Assembly: GCF_007097385.1 (NCBI RefSeq) | Contig: NZ_VJZS01000007.1 | Coordinates: forward strand, 62,001 to 126,000 | DNA: 64,000 nt | Origin: Flavobacterium sp. ZT3R18 | GTDB taxonomy: Bacteria; Bacteroidota; Bacteroidia; Flavobacteriales; Flavobacteriaceae | Direction of reading: 5' to 3' | Part shown: piece by piece, positions 42,168-51,723 of the stretch | Position numbering within the stretch: position 1 is the first letter of the stretch | How the letters are laid out: every line of letters starts with the position of its first letter | The notes under the pieces: generated by a model | Database searches by the model: none | What the model was told of the DNA's origin: nothing | What the model saw: only the letters and a program-made list of their open reading frames with translations | Translations under genes and position numbers: made by a program

Positions 42168-44273
42168 ATGAATAACCTCCTAGAAACTCCCATAGAATAC
42201 CTCAAAGGCGTTGGTCCCAATCGGGGCGCGTTGTTGCGTAAGGAATTGGGGATTTTTAAATATGGAGATTTAGTCAATTTTTTTCCGAATCGTTATATAG
42301 ACCGCACTCGGTATTACAAGATTAATGAGTTGCAAAATAATGTTGCCGAAGTGCAGATTATTGGTAAAATCATCAATATAAAAACAGTTGAATTTGGACG
42401 CAACCAAAAACGATTGGTCGCTACATTTGTAGATGATACGGGACAAATGGATCTCAACTGGTTTCAAGGACATAAATGGATTAAAGAAAGTTTAAAACTC
42501 AATGAAGTCTGTGTTATTTTTGGAAAATGTACTCAATATGGCAGCCAATACAGTATGGCACATCCCGAAATCGAGTTGTTGAGCGAACATGAAAAAAGCC
42601 TACGTTCGGCGATGCAGCCGGTTTATCCTTCGACTGAAACCTTGACTAATCGCGGGATAACGAATCGGGTGGTGAACAAAATGATGCAGCAATTGTTTCT
42701 GGAAACGCAAGCTTTGTATAGTGAAACCTTGCCTGCTTATCTAACAACTGAACTCAAGCTGATTCCCAAAAATGCCGCTTTATTCAACATTCATTTTCCC
42801 AAAAATGCTGAAATTTTGGCGAAAGCCCAATTCCGACTAAAATTTGAAGAATTGTTCTTCATTCAGTTGCAATTGATCACTAAGAATTTGATTCAGAAAC
42901 ATAAAATAAAAGGGCACCCTTTCACGACAGTGGGAGACTTTTTCAATGATTTTTATAAAAACCACTTGCCATTTGAGTTGACGAATGCCCAAAAAAGAGT
43001 AATCAAGGAAATAAGAACCGATATGGGAAGCAACGCCCAAATGAACCGATTACTACAAGGTGATGTGGGATCCGGAAAAACCATTGTGGCTTTTATGAGT
43101 ATGCTTTTGGCATTGGATAACGGTTTTCAAGCCTGTTTAATGGCGCCAACAGAGATTTTGGCCAATCAGCATTTTATTGGATTGTCTGAATTGGCAGCTT
43201 CCTTAAATATAAACATAAAAATACTCACGGGTTCGACCAAAATTGCAGCTCGAAGAATCTTACACGAAGAACTGGAAAATGGTACTTTGCAAATACTCAT
43301 CGGTACTCACGCTTTATTGGAAGACAAAGTAAAATTCCAAAATTTAGGATTGGCAGTTATTGACGAGCAACACCGTTTTGGCGTAGAACAACGCTCCAAA
43401 TTGTGGAAGAAAAATACAATTCCGCCTCATATTTTGGTAATGACGGCCACTCCTATTCCAAGAACTTTGGCGATGAGTTTGTATGGAGATCTGGACATTT
43501 CAGTTATTGATGAACTGCCACCGGGAAGAAAACCCATTCAGACCGTACATCGTTTTGATTCCAATCGATTGAAAGTTTGGAAATTCATTCGGGATGAAAT
43601 CGCTTTGGGTCGCCAAATCTACATCGTGTATCCTTTAATTCAAGAATCGGAAAAAATGGATTTCAAGGATTTAATGGACGGTTACGAGAGTATTTCCCGT
43701 GATTTCCCGCTACCCAACTACTCCATTTCGATTCTTCACGGAAAAATGAAACCCATCGAAAAAGATGCCGAAATGAAACGTTTCTCCGAAGGAAAAACAA
43801 ATATTATGGTGGCGACAACCGTTATTGAAGTTGGTGTAAACGTACCCAATGCGAGTGTGATGATTATCGAAAGTGCAGAGCGTTTTGGATTGTCACAACT
43901 GCATCAGTTGCGAGGTCGTGTGGGACGTGGTGCCGATCAAAGTTATTGCATCTTGATGACTTCCTTCAAATTATCAAGCGACAGTAAAACCCGGATGGAA
44001 ACGATGGTAAGTACCAATGACGGTTTCGAAATTGCCGAAGTCGATTTGAAGCTTCGTGGTCCGGGAGATTTGATGGGAACCCAACAAAGTGGAGTCCTCA
44101 ACCTTCAAATTGCCGATATTGTCCGAGACAGGGATATTTTACTTTTGGCACGAAATTATGCCATAAAAATTTTAAAAGAGGATGCGCCTTTGCAAAAACC
44201 TGAAAACGCTATCCTTAAAGCTGTTTTTATAGAATTGACCAAAAAGAAAAATATTTGGAATTATATTAGTTAG
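42168..44273 (+). CDS. recG: RecG, ATP-dependent branched-DNA helicase
   Basis: The 701-residue protein remodels stalled forks and Holliday junctions. The N-terminal wedge/OB domain (about 1-190) precedes a superfamily 2 helicase with Walker A GDVGSGKT (about 299), the DEQH box VIDEQHRFGVEQR, TATPIPRTL, and the C-terminal motifs ATTVIEVGVNVPN and QLRGRVGRG, followed by the RecG-specific GFEIAEVDLKLRGPGD. Length is typical. It is a single gene with a repeat-rich leader. Confidence 0.96.
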   Translation: MNNLLETPIEYLKGVGPNRGALLRKELGIFKYGDLVNFFPNRYIDRTRYYKINELQNNVAEVQIIGKIINIKTVEFGRNQKRLVATFVDDTGQMDLNWFQGHKWIKESLKLNEVCVIFGKCTQYGSQYSMAHPEIELLSEHEKSLRSAMQPVYPSTETLTNRGITNRVVNKMMQQLFLETQALYSETLPAYLTTELKLIPKNAALFNIHFPKNAEILAKAQFRLKFEELFFIQLQLITKNLIQKHKIKGHPFTTVGDFFNDFYKNHLPFELTNAQKRVIKEIRTDMGSNAQMNRLLQGDVGSGKTIVAFMSMLLALDNGFQACLMAPTEILANQHFIGLSELAASLNINIKILTGSTKIAARRILHEELENGTLQILIGTHALLEDKVKFQNLGLAVIDEQHRFGVEQRSKLWKKNTIPPHILVMTATPIPRTLAMSLYGDLDISVIDELPPGRKPIQTVHRFDSNRLKVWKFIRDEIALGRQIYIVYPLIQESEKMDFKDLMDGYESISRDFPLPNYSISILHGKMKPIEKDAEMKRFSEGKTNIMVATTVIEVGVNVPNASVMIIESAERFGLSQLHQLRGRVGRGADQSYCILMTSFKLSSDSKTRMETMVSTNDGFEIAEVDLKLRGPGDLMGTQQSGVLNLQIADIVRDRDILLLARNYAIKILKEDAPLQKPENAILKAVFIELTKKKNIWNYIS

Positions 44274-44312
44274 TTTTTTTTTTTTGTAGTTAGTGAATAG
44301 CTGTTAGTAATT

Positions 44313-44578
44313 CAATGTCGTTTCCTTAAGCAGTTAATAACAGTTTTTGAAATAGTTGAAGTCTCATAAGCAAGCGGGATTTAATCCCGAAGGGATGAAA
44401 AGATTATAGATTAATGTAAATACCAACAAAAATCCCGAAGGGATGAAATTATATTTGGCGTTTAGTATTGAAAATGTCACCCCTTTGGGGTTTTAGAGCA
44501 TTTTATTTCTGCTTTTCTATAATCGTAGCATCCCTTCGGGATTAAAAAAATCTGGCAGGCTTTAATTAAACGACATTG
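44313..44578. repeat. REPIN-like element with four CCCGAAGGGATG palindromes and 11-base inverted ends
   Basis: The ends CAATGTCGTTT (44313-44323) and AAACGACATTG (44568-44578) are exact inverses. Inside are two direct units (AATCCCGAAGGGATGAAAAG at 44383, AATCCCGAAGGGATGAAATT at 44431) and two inverted units (CACCCCTTTGGGGTTTTAG near 44479 and CATCCCTTCGGGATTA near 44529-44544). The first and last share the tail GATTATAG/CTATAATC. No gene is present in 44274-44796. Confidence 0.8.
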
Positions 44579-44796
44579 ATTAGTAATTAGTGAAAATTAA
44601 TTAGTATTTCAGTTTTAAATCGGGATCTAAGCTAACGGCTAATTACTAATCACTATAATTTTTTTAGCTAAATATTAATATTTGTATGTACAAACGTTAA
44701 ATAAAAATTAACAGTTCTACTTTTCACAATTCTAAAACCTAAATTTGTGTTTTCCTTATCAAAAGGATTTATCAAATTTCTTTTACACTCTTAAAT

Positions 44797-45855
44797 ATGA
44801 AAATTAAAAATATTGTTTATGCCTTATTGATAATAGGCTTTGGTGGATTTATCGCCTATAGAATTACTTCCAATAATGCCAAAAACAGTGGTTCAAAAGA
44901 CAAAGAAGGAAAAGATAAACCAATGACGGTAACAGGAATTGTGGTTCATCCTAAGACTTTTGATAATACCTTATCACTTTCGGGTTCTATTGAGGCCAAT
45001 GAACAAATAGAACTTCGTTCGGAAGTTTCTGGGATTGTTGAGGGGATTTATTTTCAAGAAGGAAGTAATGTAAGCAAAGGCCAACTGTTGTTTAAAGTAA
45101 ATGATATTGAATTAAGAGCGCAATTGGCTCAAACCAGTACCAAAGAAGGTTTGGCTGCTGAAAACGAAAGAAGAGCTAAATTGCTGTTACAAAAAGAAGC
45201 CATTAGCCAAGAAGAATATGATATCGCAAGAGCCGATCATAAATCAGCTCAAGCACAAAGCCAATTAATCAAAGCTCAAATTGCAAAAACATCAGTCCGT
45301 GCTCCTTTTTCAGGTAAAATTGGACTGCGTTCTATTTCTCCGGGAACCTATATTACGCCAACTGTTTTGGTAGCAAAATTAGTAAACAGCAGTAAATTGA
45401 AAATCACTTTTTCGATTCCTGAGAAATACGCTTCTCAAGTAAAGACCAATACCGTTTTAAGTTTTACAGTTGAAGGTACTACCGAAAAATTTACTGCCAA
45501 AGTATATGCAATAGAGCCCGAAGTTGCCGTTACTACTCGAACACTTCAAGTGAGAGCTATTACAGAAAACAGCCAAGGAAAATTATTGCCAGGTACTTTT
45601 GCGAAAGTTACATTGCCTTTGAATATTATTAAAGATGCCATTGTAGTACCTACAGAAGCGATTATCCCGGTTCAAAACGGTAAAAAAGTGTATATTTCTA
45701 ATAAAGGGATGGCCAAAGAAGTTATGGTAGAAACAGCCACCAGAACGGATGCCTCTATCTTGGTTCTTTCAGGTTTAAAAGTGGGAGATACTCTGCTGAC
45801 CAGCGGTGTTATGTCCTTAAAAAACGAAGCTCCTGTTAAAGTAATCATTAAATAA
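44797..45855 (+). CDS. RND efflux periplasmic adaptor (membrane fusion protein)
   Basis: The 352-residue protein has an N-terminal membrane anchor (about 5-24), a barrel-sandwich/lipoyl domain (LSGSIEANEQIELRSEVSGI and SVRAPFSGKIGLRSISPG), a short helical hairpin (AKLLLQKEAISQEEYDIARA) and beta-barrel and proximal domains. It bridges the permease and the TolC channel. It is the first gene of a three-part efflux set; the permease starts 265 bases later. TAAATTTG at 44740-44747 is a possible -7 box. Confidence 0.94.
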   Translation: MKIKNIVYALLIIGFGGFIAYRITSNNAKNSGSKDKEGKDKPMTVTGIVVHPKTFDNTLSLSGSIEANEQIELRSEVSGIVEGIYFQEGSNVSKGQLLFKVNDIELRAQLAQTSTKEGLAAENERRAKLLLQKEAISQEEYDIARADHKSAQAQSQLIKAQIAKTSVRAPFSGKIGLRSISPGTYITPTVLVAKLVNSSKLKITFSIPEKYASQVKTNTVLSFTVEGTTEKFTAKVYAIEPEVAVTTRTLQVRAITENSQGKLLPGTFAKVTLPLNIIKDAIVVPTEAIIPVQNGKKVYISNKGMAKEVMVETATRTDASILVLSGLKVGDTLLTSGVMSLKNEAPVKVIIK

Positions 45856-45861
45856 AAAAAA

Positions 45862-46101
45862 GATTTTTGATTTCAGATTAACGATTTTTGATTTCAGATT
45901 TTAAAAAAGGAATGTAAAATAATTCGTAGTTTTAAATCTAAAATCTTCATTCCTAAGTCAAAACAAATAACATAGTCAACTGTTAAGAGACTAAAGTGTA
46001 TTAAGGCATACAAAACTTAATTTACCTAATTTTAATAGTTTAAATAAAAATAGTCGTTGCTGGCAGAAACAATCAAAAATCTGCTCCCGATAATTATCGG
46101 G
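45862..46101 (+). repeat. Repeat-rich gap between RND adaptor and permease
   Basis: AGATTTTTGATTTCAGATTA units (45862-45905) and TAAATCTAAAATC (45931-45944) face each other as inverses, and the perfect palindrome CCCGATAATTATCGGG lies at 46086-46101 between AATCAAAAATC-type units just before the permease ATG. The gap could form a hairpin within the operon mRNA; this is inferred. Confidence 0.6.
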
Positions 46102-46120
46102 ACTAAAATCAAAAATCTCT

Positions 46121-49100
46121 ATGAGTTTATCCACTTTAAGCATAAAAAGGCCTGTACTGACTATCGTTATGAACTTAACGATTATTTTGTTTGGGATTAT
46201 TGGTTACACGTATCTGGGAGTTAGAGAATTCCCTTCGATAGACCCTGCACAAGTTTCGATTAGAACGAATTACACAGGAGCCAATTCGGATATTATTGAG
46301 TCTCAAATTACAGAGCCGTTAGAAAAAGCAATCAACTCGATTGATGGAATTCGAAACGTAACGTCTTCAAGTGCGCAAGGGAGTAGCACCATTACGGTCG
46401 AATTTAATTTGGATAAAAATCTGGAAGAAGCGGCCAATGATGTTCGTGACAAAGTATCACAGGCGATTCGAAATTTACCACAAGATATTGATGCACCACC
46501 TGTTGTTTCTAAGGCTGACGCCAATAGTGATGCGATTATTTCTATGACCGTTCAAAGTGACACTCGTACTGCACTAGAACTGAGTGATTATGCCGAAAAT
46601 GTAATTGGACAACGACTCGAAACCATACCGGGAGTTAGTGGGGTTCAAATTTGGGGACAAAAAAGATACGCTATGCGATTGTGGATTAATCCAGAAAAGT
46701 TAGCAGCTTACGGTTGTACAGTAGCCGAAGTTCGGGATGCTTTGAATAAACAAAATGTAGAATTGCCTTCTGGGAAAATTACGGGAGACAATACCGAACT
46801 GACTGTAAAAACAGTTGGAAATCTTTCTAAACCCGAAGAATTCAATAATATTATCATTCGATCCGAAGGTGAAAAAGTAGTTCGTTTTAGTGATGTTGGT
46901 TCTGCTATATTAGGTCCTGAAAATGTAGAAACCAAAATGACACAATCAGGGACTCCCCTAGTTGGTGTGGCTATTGTACCACTTCCAGGAGCCAATTATT
47001 TGGATATTGCAAGTGAATTTTACAAACAATTCGAACGTTTAAAAAAGGATTTACCCAGTGATATCAAATTAAATATAGCCATTGACAATACGGTTTTTGT
47101 AAAGAAATCGGTTATCGAAGTAGCCGAAACACTAGGAATATCAATCCTATTGGTGATTTTAATTATCTTTTTGTTTTTTAGAGATTGGGCCATTGCCTTT
47201 AGACCTTTAATCGATATTCCTGTTTCCTTGATTGCAACATTCTTTATTATGTGGCTTTTCGGATTTTCGATCAATGTACTAACACTGCTTGCGATTGTTC
47301 TTGCAACCGGATTGGTTGTAGATGATGGAATTGTGGTAACCGAGAATATTTTCAAAAAAGTAGAAGAAGGAATGTCTCCTATCGAAGCCGCAATAAAAGG
47401 GTCTAATGAGATTTTCTTCGCCGTAATTTCGATATCCATCACTTTGGCGGCGGTATTTCTACCAGTTATTTTTCTTGAAGGTTTTGTTGGACGATTGTTT
47501 CGAGAGTTTGGTGTGGTCATTGGAGCTGCGGTATTGATTTCTGCTTTTGTGTCTTTGACATTGACACCGATGTTGAATGCCTATTTGATGAAAGGTGGTG
47601 AACAGAAAAAATCTAAATTTTATATTCGAACTGAACCATTTTTTGTAAAGTTAAATAGTGGTTATGCTGATGCACTTGCTCGTTTTATGAAAAGGAAATG
47701 GTTGAGTTTCCCAATTCTTATTGTTTGTTTTGGATTGATTTACTTGTTTTTTAATCTTTTGAAAAAAGAAACAGCACCTTATGATGATAGAAGTGGTTTC
47801 GTGATGCGTATGACAACACCAGAAGGAGCTTCTTATGAGTACACGGATCGTTTCATGCAGGAAATTTCCAAATTGGTAGATGACTCTATTCCAGAAAAAA
47901 AAGTAAGTTTGGTAATTACTTCTCCAGGTTTTGGATCTTCTTCTGTTAATAGTGGTTTTATACGAGTATCATTGATACAACCCGATCAAAGAAAAATGTC
48001 CCAAAAGGAAATTGCTGATAAATTAACAAAATTGACCAGTCAGTATTCTGAGGCCAAAACATCGGTAATTGAACAGCCAACTATTGCAGTAAATAGACGT
48101 GGTGGTTTACCGGTTCAATACATTATTCAGGCTCCAAATTTTGAGAAATTAAGAGAAAAAATTCCATTGTTTATGGAAGAAGCAGCAAAAAGTGATGTTT
48201 TCTCTGTCACGGATGTGAATTTGAAATTCAATAAACCCGAAATCAACGTTTCGATTGATAGAGCGAAAGCCGAAAGTTTAGGAATTTCTGTAAAAGATGT
48301 TGCCCAAACCTTACAGCTTTCCTTGAGTGGTCAACGTTTTGGGTATTTTATAAGAAACGGAAAACAATATCAAGTAATTGGTCAATTTGAAAGAGAAGAT
48401 CGTTCAAAACCTTTGGATTTAACATCGATGTATGTCAAAAACAATAAAGGGGAACTGATTCAAATGGATAATGTGGTTAAAATCGAAGAAGAAAGCAATC
48501 CTCCACAATTGTATCATAACAACCGCTACATGTCGGCAACGGTTTCTGCAGGTCTCGCTCCAGGCAAAAGTTTAAGCGAAGGAATTGATGCAATGAATGA
48601 AATAAAAGCCAAAGTACTTGATGATTCATTTACTACCGATTTGGGAGGGGAATCCAGGGATTTTGTCGAAAGTAGCTCGAATACTTCTTTCGCTTTTGGA
48701 TTGGCTTTATTATTGATTTTTCTAATATTAGCTGCCCAATTTGAAAGTTTTATTGATCCTTTTATTATCATTTTGACTGTGCCAATGGCAGTTGCAGGAG
48801 CTTTATTTTCACTTTGGTTATTCAATCAAACGTGGAATATCTTTAGCCAGATCGGAACCATTATGCTAATTGGATTAGTAACCAAAAACGGAATCTTGAT
48901 CGTCGAATTTGCCAATCAATTGCGGGAACAAGGCAAGCCTAAATTGGAAGCCATTTTAGAAGCTTCAGAATCAAGGTTACGTCCGATTTTGATGACCAGT
49001 TTGGCCATTTCGTTGGGAGCATTGCCCATTGCATTGTCTCTGGGTGCTGCTGCTACGAGTAGAATTGGAATGGGAGTTGTCATTGTGGGAGGAACTATTT

Positions 49101-49219
49101 TCTCTTTGGTGCTTACTTTATTTGTAATTCCAGCGCTGTATCTAATGTGGTCTAAAGCTCGTAAACATTATCCTGAATTTGATCATATTGATGAATATGA
49201 AAAAGAGGTTAAAAAATAG
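46121..49219 (+). CDS. RND efflux permease (HAE1 type)
   Basis: The 1032-residue inner-membrane protein uses the proton gradient to expel compounds through the adaptor and TolC. It has 12 predicted membrane segments in the 1 + 6 / 1 + 5 pattern, with large periplasmic loops (about 33-335 and 560-865). Conserved RND text includes VDDGIVVTENI on TM4, where the paired Asp residues sit, and GLVTKNGILIVEFANQLREQ on TM10. Substrate range (drugs, bile salts, others) is not readable. The start MSLSTLSIKRPVLTIVMN is typical. Confidence 0.96.
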   Translation: MSLSTLSIKRPVLTIVMNLTIILFGIIGYTYLGVREFPSIDPAQVSIRTNYTGANSDIIESQITEPLEKAINSIDGIRNVTSSSAQGSSTITVEFNLDKNLEEAANDVRDKVSQAIRNLPQDIDAPPVVSKADANSDAIISMTVQSDTRTALELSDYAENVIGQRLETIPGVSGVQIWGQKRYAMRLWINPEKLAAYGCTVAEVRDALNKQNVELPSGKITGDNTELTVKTVGNLSKPEEFNNIIIRSEGEKVVRFSDVGSAILGPENVETKMTQSGTPLVGVAIVPLPGANYLDIASEFYKQFERLKKDLPSDIKLNIAIDNTVFVKKSVIEVAETLGISILLVILIIFLFFRDWAIAFRPLIDIPVSLIATFFIMWLFGFSINVLTLLAIVLATGLVVDDGIVVTENIFKKVEEGMSPIEAAIKGSNEIFFAVISISITLAAVFLPVIFLEGFVGRLFREFGVVIGAAVLISAFVSLTLTPMLNAYLMKGGEQKKSKFYIRTEPFFVKLNSGYADALARFMKRKWLSFPILIVCFGLIYLFFNLLKKETAPYDDRSGFVMRMTTPEGASYEYTDRFMQEISKLVDDSIPEKKVSLVITSPGFGSSSVNSGFIRVSLIQPDQRKMSQKEIADKLTKLTSQYSEAKTSVIEQPTIAVNRRGGLPVQYIIQAPNFEKLREKIPLFMEEAAKSDVFSVTDVNLKFNKPEINVSIDRAKAESLGISVKDVAQTLQLSLSGQRFGYFIRNGKQYQVIGQFEREDRSKPLDLTSMYVKNNKGELIQMDNVVKIEEESNPPQLYHNNRYMSATVSAGLAPGKSLSEGIDAMNEIKAKVLDDSFTTDLGGESRDFVESSSNTSFAFGLALLLIFLILAAQFESFIDPFIIILTVPMAVAGALFSLWLFNQTWNIFSQIGTIMLIGLVTKNGILIVEFANQLREQGKPKLEAILEASESRLRPILMTSLAISLGALPIALSLGAAATSRIGMGVVIVGGTIFSLVLTLFVIPALYLMWSKARKHYPEFDHIDEYEKEVKK

Positions 49220-49289
49220 TTTGTCCGAATAAATTAAAGATTTTCCCCAGTTAGAATGGGAAATAAATTTTTAAAGAATAAAAAAATTA

Positions 49290-49369
49290 GCCACGAATTA
49301 CACGAATTTACGCGAATTGCCTAAATTTTAAAATGAATTAATTCGTGAATAATTAGTGTCATTCGTGGC
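49290..49369. repeat. Imperfect inverted repeat of CACGAATT units
   Basis: GCCACGAATTACACGAATTT (from 49290) faces TTCGTGAATAATTAGTGTCATTCGTGGC (to 49369). It lies between the permease and TolC genes. The same CACGAATT text appears near 14.69 kb. It is a dispersed intergenic palindrome. Confidence 0.75.
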
Positions 49370-49414
49370 AATATAATAACAATCCACTCTATATGTGGTA
49401 AAATAATACAGATT

Positions 49415-50728
49415 ATGATGAATACAAAACTGTTTTTTAAAAGCCTGCTGTTGTTTTTGTTTTGCTTTGCAATAGGAAATGCACAGGAAATCTTGACTCT
49501 AGAAAATGCAATTAAAATTGCATTGGACAACAATTACGAAATAAAAATTGCAGACAATAATTTAAAAATCAACCAAACCAATGTGGCAATCGGGAATGCA
49601 GGAATGCTGCCTTCTATAAATGCTGTTGCTTCAGACAATAAGAGTATTCAAAACACCTCTCAAACCAGAGCAGATGGCACTACGGTAAACTTAAAAAATG
49701 CCGAAAATAATAGTTTGAATTATGGAGTAGCTTTGGATTGGACCATTTTTGATGGTTTAAAAATGTTTGCCAAATACGATCAATTGAAGGAATTGCAAAA
49801 CAGAAGCGATGCCCAATTAAAAATGACTATTATCAACAAGGTAAGTAGTGTCAATTCGGTTTATTATGATTTGATACAGGAACAACAAAAGTTATCCGAT
49901 TTGGATTCGACAATTGTTATTTCCAAAAAAAGATTAGAATTTACCAAAAATAGATACACTATCGGAAAAGGATCTAAACTGGATGTGTTGAACGCTCAGG
50001 TGGATTTGAATACGGATTTGGGTAATTTATTAAAAGAAAAACAAACCTATTCTAATGCCAAAACGCTCTTGAACCAGTTATTGGCTAGAGATTTGAATAC
50101 CGATTTTAAAGTCTCTCAAGGAATTAATGTAGATAGAAAACTGCAATTATCCGAATTGATGGCATTGACTGAAAAGCAAAATCCAGAATTAGTGATGCAA
50201 ATTATCAATAAAAAAGTATCCGAATTAGACTTGAAACAAATCAAAGGGGAGCGTTATCCAACGGTTAAAGTAAACACAGGTTACAATTTTAATGAGTCAA
50301 AATCGAGTCTTGGGTTTAATACGCAATCGTCTGCACATGGATTAAATTATGGTTTTACGGCTTCATTAAACTTATTTGATGGCGATGCGCAAAATAGAAA
50401 TGAAAAAATTGCCAAAATGCAAATAGACAATTCAAGTTTGGCTATCGAACAGCAAACCATTAGTTTGCGTTCCAATTTGACGGTTGCCTTTCAAATTTAT
50501 TTGACCAATTTAGATTTGATAGATTTAGAGGAAAGTAATACGGCTATTTCAAAACAAAATCTTGAAATAACAGCCGAAAAATTCAAAATAGGAACCATCA
50601 CTTCGGTCGAGTTTAGAGCGGCCCAATTAAACTATATCAATTCCAGAATTCGTTTGACGAGTGCTCAATTTCAAGCCAAATTATCCGAAATTACACTAAG
50701 AGAATTAGCGGGTACTCTTAATTTTTAA
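49415..50728 (+). CDS. TolC-family outer membrane efflux channel
   Basis: The 437-residue protein has a signal peptide (LFFKSLLLFLFCFAIGNAQ) and two OEP repeats rich in coiled-coil helices, e.g. LTLENAIKIALDNNYEI and SLNLFDGDAQNRNEKIAKMQ. It forms the trimeric outer membrane duct for the RND pump encoded just upstream. A second ATG one codon later is an equally good start. Confidence 0.93.
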   Translation: MMNTKLFFKSLLLFLFCFAIGNAQEILTLENAIKIALDNNYEIKIADNNLKINQTNVAIGNAGMLPSINAVASDNKSIQNTSQTRADGTTVNLKNAENNSLNYGVALDWTIFDGLKMFAKYDQLKELQNRSDAQLKMTIINKVSSVNSVYYDLIQEQQKLSDLDSTIVISKKRLEFTKNRYTIGKGSKLDVLNAQVDLNTDLGNLLKEKQTYSNAKTLLNQLLARDLNTDFKVSQGINVDRKLQLSELMALTEKQNPELVMQIINKKVSELDLKQIKGERYPTVKVNTGYNFNESKSSLGFNTQSSAHGLNYGFTASLNLFDGDAQNRNEKIAKMQIDNSSLAIEQQTISLRSNLTVAFQIYLTNLDLIDLEESNTAISKQNLEITAEKFKIGTITSVEFRAAQLNYINSRIRLTSAQFQAKLSEITLRELAGTLNF

Positions 50729-50754
50729 CTATTTTTGACAGCAAAAAAAACAGA

Positions 50755-51618
50755 ATGGTATCCTACAATCCTAAAATTTGGTTCGCCTATATATTTCGTA
50801 TTCACAGATCTGATACTTTTAGAAAACTATTCCCCTTATTACTTTTAATTGCCCTTTATTCGGGGGTAATTGCCTATTTTGAGATTGAATATTTCAAATT
50901 GGATGAAACAAGTCACGTAAAAAACCTTTTTGTAATTCATACTACATTGGGTTTCGTTATTTCTTTATTATTGGCCTACCGAATCAATTCTGCCTATGAT
51001 CGTTGGTGGGAAGGACGTAAATTATGGGGGGCTTTGGTCAACAATAGCCGAAATTTAGCCATCAAACTTTCTGTTATATTGAAGGATGAAAAAGATTTGG
51101 CTTATTTTAGAAAATTAATTCCAAGTTACGCTTCGATTTTAAACAAGCATTTGAAAGATGAAGAAACGAGCATGCAATTGTTTGAGCATGTTGATTTAGC
51201 ACTAGATCATCACAAACACAGACCCAATCAAATAGCAAAAATGTTGTTTCAAAAAATTAATGATCTGTATGTTACTCATAAAATTTCGGGAGAGCAATTG
51301 ATTATTTTAAACAATGAGATTCAATCTTTTACCGATATTTGCGGCGGCTGTGAGCGTATCAAAAACACACCTATCCCCTATTCTTACAGTACTTTTATCA
51401 AAAAGTTTATCTTTATTTTCGTCTTAACGCTTCCTTATGCTTATGTTTTTACTTTGGGGTATTACGTAATTCCAGTTGTGACTTTTATCTTTTATGTATT
51501 GGCAAGCATCGAATTAATTTCCGAAGAAATTGAAGAGCCTTTTGGATATGATGACAACGATTTGCCTACATCAAAAATTTCTGAAAATATTAAAAAACAT
51601 ATTGAAGAAATATTATAA
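50755..51618 (+). CDS. Bestrophin-family ion channel
   Basis: The 287-residue membrane protein (RFP-TM/UPF0187) has the family marks GFVISLLLAYRINSAYDRWWEGRKLWG and NNSRNLA, then IPYSYSTFIKKFIFIFVLTLP and EEPFGYDDNDLP near the C-terminus. Bacterial bestrophins form pentameric ion channels, often cation-selective. It begins 26 bases after the tolC gene and is probably co-transcribed with the efflux set, although a functional link is not known. Confidence 0.93.
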   Translation: MVSYNPKIWFAYIFRIHRSDTFRKLFPLLLLIALYSGVIAYFEIEYFKLDETSHVKNLFVIHTTLGFVISLLLAYRINSAYDRWWEGRKLWGALVNNSRNLAIKLSVILKDEKDLAYFRKLIPSYASILNKHLKDEETSMQLFEHVDLALDHHKHRPNQIAKMLFQKINDLYVTHKISGEQLIILNNEIQSFTDICGGCERIKNTPIPYSYSTFIKKFIFIFVLTLPYAYVFTLGYYVIPVVTFIFYVLASIELISEEIEEPFGYDDNDLPTSKISENIKKHIEEIL

Positions 51619-51671
51619 AGACAGTATTAAAAATTTGTTCAGCTTAGTTGCAAATTTTGGGACGAACTAAC

Positions 51672-51702
51672 TTTGAACCTCAAGAAACATTGATTATATT
51701 TG
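51672..51702 (+). promoter_or_regulatory. Promoter of pheT
   Basis: TTTG (51672-51675) and TATATTTG (51695-51702) are exactly 19 bases apart, the best TTTG / TAnnTTTG match in the window. The ATG of pheT is 21 bases downstream. Confidence 0.85.
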
Positions 51703-51723
51703 CAATCTTGAAAAAAACATAAA

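Noticed and set aside
47020..47520. 166-codon frame on the minus strand within the RND permease gene
   Set aside because: The permease frame is clearly the real gene; the antisense protein is low-complexity and lacks a leader.
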